Source: Dactylorhiza incarnata
Lineage: Eukaryota; Streptophyta; Magnoliopsida; Asparagales; Orchidaceae
Direction of reading: 5' to 3'
NCBI GenBank assembly: GCA_033032865.1
Contig: JAWHQI010000737.1
Coordinates: 1-64,000 of the forward strand
DNA length: 64,000 nt
Shown: in pieces, positions 11,080-22,958 of the stretch
How the letters are laid out: every line of letters begins with the position of its first letter
How positions within the stretch are numbered: position 1 is the first letter of the stretch
Made by a program: the position numbers and the translations under genes
The notes under the pieces: generated by a model
Told to the model about the DNA's origin: nothing
The model's database searches: none
The model's input: the letters and a program-made list of their open reading frames with translations, nothing else

Positions 11080-11868
11080 GTTTGGATGAGTGCACGATAT
11101 GACCTTATGGAGCTCGCGAGAAGGGTTGGAGAAATCCTATGCATCAGGTCACAACATATGTTTAGCGTGGCCATCAGATGGCTTATCTTCTTTACTCGCC
11201 GCACTCTCAGTCAGGTAATCAGCTTGTCCTGAGAGGCCGTAACCTCGGCTAGCACGGGGTCGAAGCCGTCGTTACTCATAGGCTTTTCTGGACAATTGGA
11301 AGGGTTTTTAGAATTCTTCGGTGACATATCCATAAGGACGAAATTGCCGAAAGAGAAAAACCGCGATAACCTTTAAACGGAGTTGAATCTGGCCGATTTG
11401 AGAGCGTGGTATGATGTCGAACGGGTTCCCACTGTTCGCCAATGGATGGGCATCGTCGAGACCTTCCCGAAAACATATTGTGGGCGAAAATCAGACGATC
11501 GGATCAAAAGTTATGGCCATTTGAAGTTTGCGTGCGTTTTTGAACTAAACCACGCATCTTCATTGCCACTTTCCGTTCATCGTCCACTCATGATCCTCAT
11601 GTCCCGTGTTCGTTCCGTTGATGCCAAAAATGCCACCAATTCCACGCCGCGCGAACTGAAATGTGGGGGTGTTGCAGAGCGGACGGTTACTTCGGGTCAC
11701 GAATGAACAAGCGGGAAAGGTGTTAACCGGTGCGCCTAGGGATCCTTGCACCCATGAAGCGCCGATGGATTAGCTCCCTCCCACGGTGCATCGGGATCCG
11801 CGATCAGAGGGAGCGCGCTTTCATCGGAGGTAAAAAAGGGGTGTTTCTCCACCCGAGCGGCAAAGGAT

Positions 11869-11986
11869 GGGTGCAACACGAGGACTTCCCAGGAGGTCAC
11901 CCATCCCAGTACTACTCTCGCCCAAGCACGCTTAACTGCGGAGTTCTGATGGGATCCGTTGCTCTTGTGCTGGTATGGTCGCACAC
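11869..11986 (-). rRNA. 5S rRNA: 5S rRNA gene, type A, unit 9
   Basis: Full length with changes at RNA positions 28 (base 11959) and 21 (base 11966). Confidence 0.95.
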
Positions 11987-12411
11987 GTTAGAATTCTCCG
12001 ACACTTTCTCTTTATGCCACTCGCCCCGAGGTGCGCTCTTCCAGCATACGGGCTCCGTTTCAAATCAGATTAAGCAATTTTCGACGAAAATTTGGTCGAC
12101 GGGCAACGGCCTGCTCGCCACGCCGCCCGGCTCTCCGCGGGGACCCCAGAGTGGGGATGCGGCTTTGATTTCGGGCGTGAGCGCGAAGTTATGTCTGCTT
12201 ATGAGGCTTAGGACGCAGCGGCGCGTCTGACGCAGCCGCGCAAGCGGCGCCCGGTGATACGCGGCCGTAGGAGGTGCCTCGGCATCAGCGTGGTGCCTCG
12301 GGATCAGCGCGGCGCCTCGGGATCAGTGCGGCGCCTCGGGATCAGCGGCCGGAGAGAGTGCGCGCTCGCCGCGGGTAAAAAGTGGAGTTTCTGCACCGGG
12401 AGGCAAAAGTT

Positions 12412-12529
12412 GGGTGCAACACCAGGACTTCCCAGGAGGTCACCCATCCCAGTACTACTCTCGCCCAAGCACGCTTAACTGCGGAGTTCTGATGGGATCC
12501 GGTGCTCTAGTGCTGGTATGGTCGCACAC
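12412..12529 (-). rRNA. 5S rRNA: 5S rRNA gene, type B, unit 9
   Basis: Full length with one change at RNA position 107 (base 12423), near the 3' strand of helix I. Confidence 0.95.
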
Positions 12530-13317
12530 GTTTGGATGAGTGCACGATATGACCTTATGGAGCTCGCGAGAAGGGTTGGAGAAATCCTATGCATCAGGTC
12601 ACAACATATGTTTAGCGTGGCCATCAGATGGCTTATCTTCTTTACTCGCCGCACTCTCAGTCAGGTAATCAGCTTGTCCTGAGAGGCCGTAACCTCGGCT
12701 AGCACGGGGTCGAAGCCGTCGTTTCTCATAGGCTTTTCTGGACAATTGGAAGGATTTTTAGAATTCTTCGGTGACATATCCATAAGGACGAAATTGCCGA
12801 AAGAGAAAAACCGCGATAACCTTTAAACGGAGTTGAATCTGGCCGATTTGAGAGCGCGGTATGATGTCGAGCGGGTTCCCACTGTTCGCCAATGGATGGG
12901 CATCGCCGAGACCTTCCCGAAAACATATTGTGGGCGAAAATCAGACGATCGGATCAAAAGTTATGATCATTTGAAGTTTGCGTGCGTTTTGAACTAAACC
13001 ACGCATCTTCATTGCCACTTTCCGATCATCGTCCACTCATGATCCTCATGTCCCGTGTTCGTTCCGTTGATGCCAAAAATGCCACCAATTCCACGCCGCG
13101 CGAACTGAAGTGTGGGGGTGTTGCAGAGCGGACGGTTACTTCGGGTCACGAATGAACAAGCGGGAAAGGTGGTAACCGGTGCGCCTAGGGATCCTTGCAC
13201 CCATGAAGCGCCGATGGATTAGTTCCCTCCCACGGCGCATCGGGATCCGCGATCAGAGGGAGCGCGCTTTCATCGGAGGTAAAAAAGGGGTGTTTCTCCA
13301 CCCGAGCGGCAAAAGAT

Positions 13318-13435
13318 GGGTGCAACACGAGGACTTCCCAGGAGGTCACCCATCCCAGTACTACTCTCGCCCAAGCACGCTTAACTGCGGAGTTCTGATG
13401 GGATCCGGTGCTCTAGTGCTGGTATGGTCGCACAC
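13318..13435 (-). rRNA. 5S rRNA: 5S rRNA gene, type A, unit 10
   Basis: Consensus-identical full-length copy. Confidence 0.96.
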
Positions 13436-13860
13436 GTTAGAATTCTCCGACACTTTCTCTTTATGCCACTCGCCCGGAGGTGCGCTCTTCCAGCATGCGG
13501 GCTCCGTTTCAAATCAGATTAAGCAATTTTCGACGAAAATTTGGTCGACGGGCAACGGCCTGGTCGCCACGCCGCCCGGCTCTCCGCGGGGACCCCAGAG
13601 TGGGGATGCGGCTTTGATTTCGGGCGTGAGCGCGAAGTTATGTCTGCTTATGAGGCTTAGGACGCAGCGGCGCGTCTGACGCAGCCGCGCAAGCGGCGCC
13701 CGGTGATACGCGGCCGTAGGAGGTGCCTCGGCATCAGCGTGGCGCCTCGGGATCAGCGCGGCGCCTCGGGATCAGTGCGGCGCCTCGGGATCAGCGGCCG
13801 GAGAGAGTGCGCGCTCGCCGCGGGTAAAAAGTGGAGTTTCTGCACCGGGCGGCAAAAGTT

Positions 13861-13978
13861 GGGTGCAACACGAGGACTTCCTAGGAGGTCACCCATCCCA
13901 GTACTACTCTCGCCCAAGCACGCTTAACTGCGGAGTTCTGATGGGATCCGGTGCTCTAGTGCTGGTATGGTCGCACAC
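13861..13978 (-). rRNA. 5S rRNA: 5S rRNA gene, type B, unit 10
   Basis: Full length with the RNA-position-97 change (base 13882) also present at 10962, 2899 bp to the left. Confidence 0.95.
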
Positions 13979-14767
13979 GTTTGGATGAGTGCACGATATG
14001 ACCTTATGGAGCTCGCGAGAAGGGTTGGAGAAATCCTATGCATCAGGTCACAACATATGTTTAGCGTGGCCATCAGATGGCTTATCTTCTTTACTCGCCG
14101 CACTCTCAGTCAGGTAATCAGCTTGTCCTGAGAGGCCGTAACCTCGGCTAGCACGGGGTCGAAGCCGTCGTTACTCATAGGCTTTTCTGGACAATTGGAA
14201 GGGTTTTTAGAATTCTTCGGTGACATATCCATAAGGACGAAATTGCCGAAAGAGAAAAACCGCGATAACCTTTAAACGGAGTTGAATCTGGCCGATTTGA
14301 GAGCGCGGTATGATGTCGAACGGGTTCCCACTGTTCGCCAATGGATGGGCATCGCCGAGACCTTCCCGAAAACATATTGTGGGCGAAAATCAGACGATCG
14401 GATCAAAAGTTATGGCCATTTGAAGTTTGCGTGCGTTTTTGAACTAAACCAAGCATCTTCATTGCCACTTTCCGTTCATCGTCCACTCATGATCCTCATG
14501 TCCCGTGTTCGTTCCGTTGATGCCAAAAATGCCACCAATTCCACGCCGCGCGAACTGAAGTGTGGGGGTGTTGCAGAGCGGACGGTTACTTCGGGTCACG
14601 AATGAACAAGCGGGAAAGGTGTTAACCGGTGCGCCTAGGGATCCTTGCACCCATGAAGCGCCGATGGATTAGCTCCCTCCCACGGTGCATCGGGATCCAC
14701 GATCAGAGGGAGCGCGCTTTCATCGGAGGTAAAAAAGGGGTGTTTCTCCACCCGAGCGGCAAAGGAT

Positions 14768-14885
14768 GGGTGCAACACGAGGACTTCCCAGGAGGTCACC
14801 CATCCCAGTACTACTCTCGCCCAAGCACGCTTAACTGCGGAGTTCTGATGGGATCCGGTGCTCTTGTGCTGGTATGGTCGCACAC
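14768..14885 (-). rRNA. 5S rRNA: 5S rRNA gene, type A, unit 11
   Basis: Full length with the position-21 marker (base 14865). Its downstream flank is nearly identical to those at 15553 and 22298. Confidence 0.95.
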
Positions 14886-15310
14886 GTTAGAATTCTCCGA
14901 CACTTTCTCTTTATGCCACTCGCCCCGAGGTGCGCTCTTCCAGCATACGGGCTCCGTTTCAAATCAGATTAAGCAATTTTCGACGAAAATTTGGTCGACG
15001 GGCAACGGCCTGCTCGCCACGCCGCCCGGCTCTCCGCGGGGACCCCAGAGTGGGGATGCGGCTTTGATTTCGGGCGTGAGCGCGAAGTTATGTCTGCTTA
15101 TGAGGCTTAGGACGCAGCGGCGCGTCTGACGCAGCCGCGCAAGCGGCGCCCGGTGATACGCGGCCGTAGGAGGTGCCTCGGCATCAGCGGGGTGCCTCGG
15201 GATCAGCGCGGCGCCTCGGGATCAGTGCGGCGCCTCAGGATCAGCGGCCGGAGAGAGTGCGCGCTCGCCGCGGGTAAAAAGTGGAGTTTCTGCACCGGGA
15301 GGCAAAAGTT

Positions 15311-15335
15311 GGGTGCAACACGAGGACTTCCCAGG
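15311..15335 (-). pseudogene. Truncated 5S rRNA gene, type B (3' 25 nt only)
   Basis: Only the last 25 bases of the RNA (GTGTTGCACCC end) remain. They are followed by a three-base filler GTG and then, at 15339, by long-spacer sequence that normally lies about 690 bp away. A deletion of about 665 net bases has removed the rest of the gene, its promoter, the internal boxes and most of the long spacer, leaving a 785-bp unit. It cannot be transcribed as 5S RNA. Confidence 0.93.
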
Positions 15336-15552
15336 GTGACTGAAGTGTGGGGGTGTTGCAGAGCGGACGGTTACTTCGGGTCACGAATGAACAAGCGGGA
15401 AAGGTGTTAACCGGTGCGCCTAGGGATCCTTGCACCCATGAAGCGCCGATGGATTAGCTCCCTCCCACGGTGCATCGGGATCCACGATCAGAGGGAGCGC
15501 GCTTTCATCGGAGGTAAAAAAGGGGTGTTTCTCCACCCGAGCGGCAAAGGAT

Positions 15553-15670
15553 GGGTGCAACACGAGGACTTCCCAGGAGGTCACCCATCCCAGTACTACT
15601 CTCGCCCAAGCACGCTTAACTGCGGAGTTCTGATGGGATCCGGTGCTCTTGTGCTGGTATGGTCGCACAC
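15553..15670 (-). rRNA. 5S rRNA: 5S rRNA gene, type A, unit 12
   Basis: Full length with the position-21 marker (base 15650). First complete gene of the left copy of the 6.7-kb duplication; its partner is at 22298. Confidence 0.95.
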
Positions 15671-16095
15671 GTTAGAATTCTCCGACACTTTCTCTTTATG
15701 CCACTCGCCCCGAGGTGCGCTCTTCCAGCATACGGGCTCCGTTTCAAATCAGATTAAGCAATTTTCGACGAAAATTTGGTCGACGGGCAACGGCCTGCTC
15801 GCCATGCCGCCCGGCTCTCCGCGGGGACCCCAGAGTGGGGATGCGGCTTTGATTTCGGGCGTGAGCGCGAAGTTATGTCTGCTTATGAGGCTTAGGACGC
15901 AGCGGCGCGTCTGACGCAGCCGCGCAAGCGGCGCCCGGTGATACGCGGCCGTAGGAGGTGCCTCGGCATCAGCGGGGTGCCTCGGGATCAGCGCGGCGCC
16001 TCGGGATCAGTGCGGCGCCTCAGGATCAGCGGCCGGAGAGAGTGCGCGCTCGCCGCGGGTAAAAAGTGGAGTTTCTGCACCGGGAGGCAAAAGTT

Positions 16096-16213
16096 GGGTG
16101 CAACACGAGGACTTCCCAGGAGGTCACCCATCCCAGTACTACTCTCGCCCAAGCACGCTTAACTGCGGAGTTCTGATGGGATCCGGTGCTCTAGTGCTGG
16201 TATGGTCGCACAC
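16096..16213 (-). rRNA. 5S rRNA: 5S rRNA gene, type B, unit 12
   Basis: Consensus-identical; partner of the gene at 22841. Confidence 0.96.
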
Positions 16214-17001
16214 GTTTGGATGAGTGCACGATATGACCTTATGGAGCTCGCGAGAAGGGTTGGAGAAATCCTATGCATCAGGTCACAACATATGTTTAGC
16301 GTGGCCATCAGATGGCTTATCTTCTTTACTCGCCGCACTCTCAGTCAGGTAATCAGCTTGTCATGAGAGGCCGTAACCTCGGCTAGCACGGGGTCGAAGC
16401 CGTCGTTTCTCATAGGCTTTTCTGGACAATTGGAAGGGTTTTTAGAATTCTTCGGTGACATATCCATAAGGACGAAATTGCCGAAAGAGAAAAACCGCGA
16501 TAACCTTTAAACGGAGTTGAATCTGGCCGATTTGAGAGCGCGGTATGATGTCGAGCGGGTTCCCACTGTTCGCCAATGGATGGGCATCGCCGAGACCTTC
16601 CCGAAAACATATTGTGGGCGAAAATCAGACGATCGGATCAAAATTTATGGTCATTTGAAGTTTGCGTGCGTTTTGAACTAAACCACGCATCTTCATTGCC
16701 ACTTTCCGTTCATCGTCCACTCATGATCCTCATGTCCCGTGTTCGTTCCGTTGATGCCAAAAATGCCACCAATTCCACGCCGCGCGAACTGAAGTGTGGG
16801 GGTGTTGCAGAGCGGACGGTTACTTCGGGTCACGAATGAACAAGCGGGAAAGGTGGTAACCGGTGCGCCTAGGGATCCTTGCACCCATGAAGCGCCGATG
16901 GATTAGCTCCCTCCCACGGCGCATCGGGATCCGCGATCAGAGGGAGCGCGCTTTCATCGGAGGTAAAAAAGGGGTGTTTCTCCACCCGAGCGGCAAAAGA
17001 T

Positions 17002-17119
17002 GGGTGCAACACGAGGACTTCCCAGGAGGTCACCCATCCGAGTACTACTCTCGCCCAAGCACGCTTAACTGCGGAGTTCTGATGGGATCCGGTGCTCTAG
17101 TGCTGGTATGGTCGCACAC
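17002..17119 (-). rRNA. 5S rRNA: 5S rRNA gene, type A, unit 13
   Basis: Full length with the position-80 change (base 17040); partner of 23747, which has the same change. Confidence 0.95.
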
Positions 17120-17544
17120 GTTAGAATTCTCTGACACTTTCTCTTTATGCCACTCGCCCGGAGGTGCGCTCTTCCAGCATGCGGGCTCCGTTTCAAATCA
17201 GATTAAGCAATTTTCGACGAAAATTTGGTCGACGAGCAACGGCCTGGTCGCCACGCCGCCCGGCTCTCCGCGGGGACCCCAGAGTGGGGATGCGGCTTTG
17301 ATTTCGGGCGTGAGCGCGAAGTTATGTCTGCTTATGAGGCTTAGGACGCAGCGGCGCGTCTGACGCAGCCGCGCAAGCGGCGCCCGGTGATACGCGGCCG
17401 TAGGAGGTGCCTCGGCATCAGCGTGGCGCCTCGGGATCAGCGCGGCGCCTCGGGATCAGTGCGGCGCCTCAGGATCAGCGGCCGGAGAGAGTGCGCGCTC
17501 GCCGCGGGTAAAAAGTGGAGTTTCTGCACCGGGAGGCAAAAGTT

Positions 17545-17662
17545 GGGTGTAACACGAGGACTTCCCAGGAGGTCACCCATCCCAGTACTACTCTCGCCCA
17601 AGCACGCTTAACTGCGGAGTTCTGATGGGATCCGATGCTCTAGTGCTGGTATGGTCGCACAC
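17545..17662 (-). rRNA. 5S rRNA: 5S rRNA gene, type B, unit 13
   Basis: Full length with changes at RNA positions 113 (base 17550) and 28 (base 17635). The partner at 24290 shares only position 28, so the change at 113 arose after duplication. Confidence 0.95.
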
Positions 17663-18451
17663 GTTTGGATGAGTGCACGATATGACCTTATGGAGCTCGC
17701 GAGAAGGGTTGGAGAAATCCTATGCATCAGGTCACAACATATGTTTAGCGTGGCCATCAGATGGCTTATCTTCTTTACTCCCCGCACTCTCAGTCAGGTA
17801 ATCAGCTTGTCCTGAGAGGCCGTAACCTCGGCTAGCACGGGGTCGAAGCCGTCGTTACTCATAGGCTTTTCTGGACAATTGGAAGGGTTTTTAGAATTCT
17901 TCGGTGACATATCCATAAGGACGAAATTGCCGAAAGAGAAAAACCGCGATAACCTTTAAACGGAGTTGAATCTGGCCGATTTGAGAGAGCGGTATGATGT
18001 CGAACGGGTTCCCACTGTTCGCCAATGGATGGGCATCGCCGAGACCTTCCCGAAAACATATTGTGGGCGAAAATCAGACGATCGGATCAAAAGTTATGGC
18101 CATTTGAAGTTTGCGTGCGTTTTTGAACTAAACCACGCATCTTCATTGCCACTTTCCGTTCATCGTCCACTCATGATCCTCATGTCCCGTGTTCGTTCCG
18201 TTGATGCCAAAAATGCCACCAATTCCACGCCGCGCGAACTGAAGTGTGGGGGTGTTGTAGAGCGGACGGTTACTTCGGGTCACGAATGAACAAGCGGGAA
18301 AGGTGGTAACCGGTGCGCCTAGGGATCCTTGCACCCATGAAGCGCCGATGGATTAGCTCCCTCCCACGGCGCATCGGGATCCGCGATCAGAGGGAGCGCG
18401 CTTTCATCGGAGGTAAAAAAAGGGTGTTTCTCCACCCGAGCGGCAAAAGAT

Positions 18452-18569
18452 GGGTGCAACACGAGGACTTCCCAGGAGGTCACCCATCCCAGTACTACTC
18501 TCGCCCAAGCACGCTTAACTGCGGAGTTCTGATGGGATCCGGTGCTCTAGTGCTGGTATGGTCGCACAC
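18452..18569 (-). rRNA. 5S rRNA: 5S rRNA gene, type A, unit 14
   Basis: Consensus-identical; partner of 25197. The back-up terminator run is seven T long here. Confidence 0.96.
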
Positions 18570-18994
18570 GTTAGAATTCTCCGACACTTTCTCTTTATGC
18601 CACTCGCCCCGAGGTGCGCTCTTCCAGCATGCGGGCTCCGTTTCAAATCAGATTAAGCAATTTTCGACGAAAATTTGGTCGACGGGAAACGGCCTGCTCG
18701 CCACGCCGCCCGGCTCTCCGCGGGGACCCCAGAGTGGGGATGCGGCTTTGATTTCGGGCGTGAGCGCGAAGTTATGTCTGCTTATGAGGCTTAGGACGCA
18801 GCGGCGCGTCTGACGCAGCCGCGCAAGCGGCGCCCGGTGATACGCGGCCGTAGGAGGTGCCTCGGCATCAGCCTGGCACCTCGGGATCAGCGCGGCGCCT
18901 CGGGATCAGTGCGGCGCCTCGGGATCAACGGCCGGAGAGAGTGCGCGCTCGCCGCCGGTAAAAAGTGGAGTTTCTGCACCGGGCGGCAAAAGTT

Positions 18995-19112
18995 GGGTGC
19001 AACACGAGGACTTCCCAGGAGGTCACCCATCCCAGTACTACTCTCGCCCAAGCACGCTTAACTGCGGAGTTCTGATGGGATCCGGTGCTCTAGTGCTGGT
19101 ATGGTCGCACAC
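18995..19112 (-). rRNA. 5S rRNA: 5S rRNA gene, type B, unit 14
   Basis: Consensus-identical; partner of 25740. Its upstream spacer carries a GATATC variant (near 19446) that reappears upstream of the chimeric gene at 21391. Confidence 0.96.
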
Positions 19113-19901
19113 GTTTGGATGAGTGCACGATATGACCTTATGGAGCTCGCGAGAAGGGTTGGAGAAATCCTATGCATCAGGTCACAACATATGTTTAGCG
19201 TGGCCATCAGATGGCTTATCTTCTTTACTCGCCGCACTCTCAGTCAGGTAATCAGCTTGTCCTGAGAGGCCGTAACCTCGGCTAGCACGGGGTCGAAGTC
19301 GTCGTTTCTCATAGGCTTTTCTGGACAATTGGAAGGGTTTTTAGAATTCTTCGGTGACATATCCATAAGGACGAAATTGCCGAAAGAGAAAAACCGCGAT
19401 AACCTTTAAACGGAGTTGAATCTGGCCGATTTGAGAGCGCGGTATGATATCGAACGGGTTCCCACTGTTCGCCAATGGATGGGCATCGCCGAGACCTTCC
19501 CGAAAACATATTGTGGGCGAAAATCAGACGATCGGATCAAAAGTTATGGCCATTTGAAGTTTGCGTGCGTTTTTGAACTAAACCACGCATCTTCATTGCC
19601 ACTTTCCGTTCATCGTCCACTCATGATCCTCATGTCCCGTGTTCGTTCCGTTGATGCCAAAAATGCCACCAATTTCACGCCGCGCGAACTGAAGTGTGGG
19701 GGTGTTGCAGAGCGGACGGTTACTTCGGGTCACGAATGAACAAGCGGGAAAGGTGGTAACCGGTGCGCCTAGGGATCCTTGCACCCATGAAGCGCCGATG
19801 GATTAGCTCCCTCCCACGGCGCATCGGGATCCGCGATCAGAGGGAGCGCGCTTTCATCGGAGGTAAAAAAGGGGTGTTTCTCCACCCGAGCGGCAAAAGA
19901 T

Positions 19902-20019
19902 GGGTGCAACATGAGGACTTCCCAGGAGGTCACCCATCCCAGTACTACTCTCGCCCAAGCACGCTTAACTGTGGAGTTCTGATGGGATCCGGTGCTCTAG
20001 TGCTGGTATGGTCGCACAC
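19902..20019 (-). rRNA. 5S rRNA: 5S rRNA gene, type A, unit 15
   Basis: Full length with changes at RNA positions 108 (base 19912) and 48 (base 19972), both shared with the partner at 26647. Confidence 0.95.
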
Positions 20020-20306
20020 GTTAGAATTCTCCGACACTTTCTCTTTATGCCACTCGCCCCGAGGTGCGCTCTTCCAGCATGCGGGCTCCGTTTCAAATCA
20101 GATTAAGCAATTTTCGACGAAAATTTGGTCGACGGGCAACGGCCTGCTCGCCACGCCGCCCGGCTCTCCGCGGGGATCCCAGAGTGGGGATGCGGCTTTG
20201 ATTTCGGGCGTGAGCGCGAAGTTATGTCTGCTTATGAGGCTTAGGACGCAGCGGCGCGTCTGACGCAGCCGCGCAAGCAGCGCCCGGTGATACGCGGCCG
20301 TAGGAG

Positions 20307-20418
20307 GTGCCTCGGCATCAGCCTGGCGCCTCGGGATCAGCGCGGCGCCTCGGGATCAGCGCGGCGCCTCGGGATCAGCGCGGCGCCTCGGGATCAGTGC
20401 GGCGCCTCGGGATCAGCG
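20307..20418. repeat. Expanded 19-bp subrepeats, six copies
   Basis: Six tandem copies, with consecutive internal copies identical, making this unit 1489 bp. The homologous unit in the 6.7-kb duplicate (27052-27144) has five copies, so copy number changed after or during that duplication. Confidence 0.88.
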
Positions 20419-20483
20419 GCCGGAGAGAGTGCGCGCTCGCCGCCGGTAAAAAAGTGGAGTTTCTGCACCGGGCGGCAAAAGTT

Positions 20484-20601
20484 GGGTGCAACACGAGGAC
20501 TTCCCAGGAGGTCACCCATCCCAGTACTACTCTCGCCCAAGCACGCTTAACTGCGGAGTTCTGATGGGATCCAGTTCTCTAGTGCTGGTATGGTCGCACA
20601 C
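20484..20601 (-). rRNA. 5S rRNA: 5S rRNA gene, type B, unit 15
   Basis: Full length with changes at RNA positions 29 and 26 (bases 20573 and 20576), shared with 27210. Six 19-bp subrepeats lie downstream. Confidence 0.95.
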
Positions 20602-21390
20602 GTTTGGATGAGTGCACGATATGACCTTATGGAGCTCGCGAGAAGGGTTGGAGAAATCCTATGCATCAGGTCACAACATATGTTTAGCGTGGCCATCAGA
20701 TGGCTTATCTTCTTTACTCGCCGCACTCTCAGTCAGGTAATCAGCTTGTCCTGAGAGACCGTAACCTCGGCTAGCACGGGGTCGAAGCCGTCGTTTCTCA
20801 TAGGCTTTTCTGGACAATTGGAAGGGTTTTTAGAATTCTTCGGTGACATATCCATAAGGACGAAATTGCCGAAAGAGAAAAACCGCGATAACCTTTAAAC
20901 GGAGTTGAATCTGGCCGATTTGAGAGCGCGGTATGATGTCGAACGGGTTCCCACTGTTCGCCAATGGATGGGCATCGCCGAGACCTTCCCGAAAACATAT
21001 TGTGGGCGAAAATTAGACGATCGGATCAAAAGTTATGGCCATTTGAAGTTTGCGTGCGTTTTTGAACTAAACCACGCATCTTCATTGCCACTTTCCGTTC
21101 ATCGTCCACTCATGATCCTCATGTCCTGTGTTCGTTCCGTTGATGCCAAAAATGCCACCAATTCCACGCCGCGCGAACTGAAGTTTTGGGGTGTTGCAGA
21201 GCGGACGGTTACTTCGGGTCACGAATGAACAAGCGGGAAAGGTGGTAACCGGTGTGCCTAGGGATCCTTGCACCCATGAAGCGCCGATGGATTAGCTCCC
21301 TCCCACGGCGCATCGGGATCCGCGATCAGAGGGAGCGCGCTTTCATCGGAGGTAAAAAAGGGGTGTTTCTCCACCCGAGCGGCAAAAGAT

Positions 21391-21508
21391 GGGTGCAACA
21401 CGAGGACTTCCCAGGAGGTCACCCATCCCAGTACTACTCTCGCCCAAGCACGCTTAACTGCGGAGTTCTGATGGGATCCGGTGCTCTAGTGCTGGTATGG
21501 TCGCACAC
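21391..21508 (-). rRNA. 5S rRNA: 5S rRNA gene, chimeric: type A 3' flank, type B promoter
   Basis: Consensus-identical coding sequence. Its downstream flank (left side) is type A, including the GATGGG junction and the A terminators, but its upstream flank (right of 21508) is type B (GTTTGGATGAG). The short spacer and a separate B gene are missing, so the unit is only 907 bp. This is the product expected from unequal exchange inside the 5S gene between an A and a B copy. It keeps CATAAGG at -30 and C at -1, so it could be active. Confidence 0.94.
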
Positions 21509-22297
21509 GTTTGGATGAGTGCACGATATGACCTTATGGAGCTCGCGAGAAGGGTTGGAGAAATCCTATGCATCAGGTCACAACATATGTTTAGCGTGGC
21601 CATCAGATGGCTTATCTTCTTTACTCGCCGCACTCTCAGTCAGGTAATCAGCTTGTCCTGAGAGGCCGTAACCTCGGCTAGCACGGGGTCGAAGTCGTCG
21701 TTTCTCATAGGCTTTTCTGGACAATTGGAAGGGTTTTTAGAATTCTTCGGTGACATATCCATAAGGACGAAATTGCCGAAAGAGAAAAACCGCGATAACC
21801 TTTAAACGGAGTTGAATCTGGCCGATTTGAGAGCGCGGTATGATATCGAACGGGTTCCCACTGTTCGCCAATGGATGGGCATCGCCGAGACCTTCCCGAA
21901 AACATATTGTGGGCGAAAATCAGACGATCGGATCAAAAGTTATGGCCATTTGAAGTTTGCGTGCGTTTTTGAACTAAACCACGCATCTTCATTGCCACTT
22001 TCCGTTCATCGTCCACTCATGATCCTCATGTCCCGTGTTCGTTCCGTTGATGCCAAAAATGCCACCAATTCCACGCCGCGCGAACTGAAGTGTGGGGGTG
22101 TTGCAGAGCGGACGGTTACTTCGGGTCACGAATGAACAAGCGGGAAAGGTGTTAACCGGTGCGCCTAGGGATCCTTGCACCCATGAAGCGCCGATGGATT
22201 AGCTCCCTCCCACGGTGCATCGGGATCCACGATCAGAGGGAGCGCGCTTTCATCGGAGGTAAAAAAGGGGTGTTTCTCCACCCGAGCGGCAAAGGAT

Positions 22298-22415
22298 GGG
22301 TGCAACACGAGGACTTCCCAGGAGGTCACCCATCCCAGTACTACTCTCGCCCAAGCACGCTTAACTGCGGAGTTCTGATGGGATCCGGTGCTCTTGTGCT
22401 GGTATGGTCGCACAC
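22298..22415 (-). rRNA. 5S rRNA: 5S rRNA gene, type A, unit 17
   Basis: Full length with the position-21 marker (base 22395). Right-hand partner of 15553 in the 6.7-kb duplication. Confidence 0.95.
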
Positions 22416-22840
22416 GTTAGAATTCTCCGACACTTTCTCTTTATGCCACTCGCCCCGAGGTGCGCTCTTCCAGCATACGGGCTCCGTTTCAAATCAGATT
22501 AAGCAATTTTCGACGAAAATTTGGTCGACGGGCAACGGCCTGCTCGCCACGCCGCCCGGCTCTCCGCGGGGACCCCAGAGTGGGGATGCGGCTTTGATTT
22601 CGGGCGTGAGCGCGAAGTTATGTCTGCTTATGAGGCTTAGGACGCAGCGGCGCGTCTGACGCAGCCGCGCAAGCGGCGCCCGGTGATACGCGGCCGTAGG
22701 AGGTGCCTCGGCATCAGCGGGGTGCCTCGGGATCAGCGCGGCGCCTCGGGATCAGTGCGGCGCCTCAGGATCAGCGGCCGGAGAGAGTGCGCGCTCGCCG
22801 CGGGTAAAAAGTGGAGTTTCTGCACCGGGAGGCAAAAGTT

Positions 22841-22958
22841 GGGTGCAACACGAGGACTTCCCAGGAGGTCACCCATCCCAGTACTACTCTCGCCCAAGCA
22901 CGCTTAACTGCGGAGTTCTGATGGGATCCGGTGCTCTAGTGCTGGTATGGTCGCACAC
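22841..22958 (-). rRNA. 5S rRNA: 5S rRNA gene, type B, unit 17
   Basis: Consensus-identical; partner of 16096. Confidence 0.96.

Larger units (their letters stand above)
15339..21508. repeat. 6.7-kb duplication, left copy
   Basis: The series of four A/B units plus the chimeric gene matches 22084-28236 unit by unit at an offset of 6745 bp (6726 bp for the last unit, because of one subrepeat fewer). Shared rare changes include RNA position 80 (17002/23747), 108 and 48 (19902/26647) and 29 and 26 (20484/27210). Confidence 0.85.
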
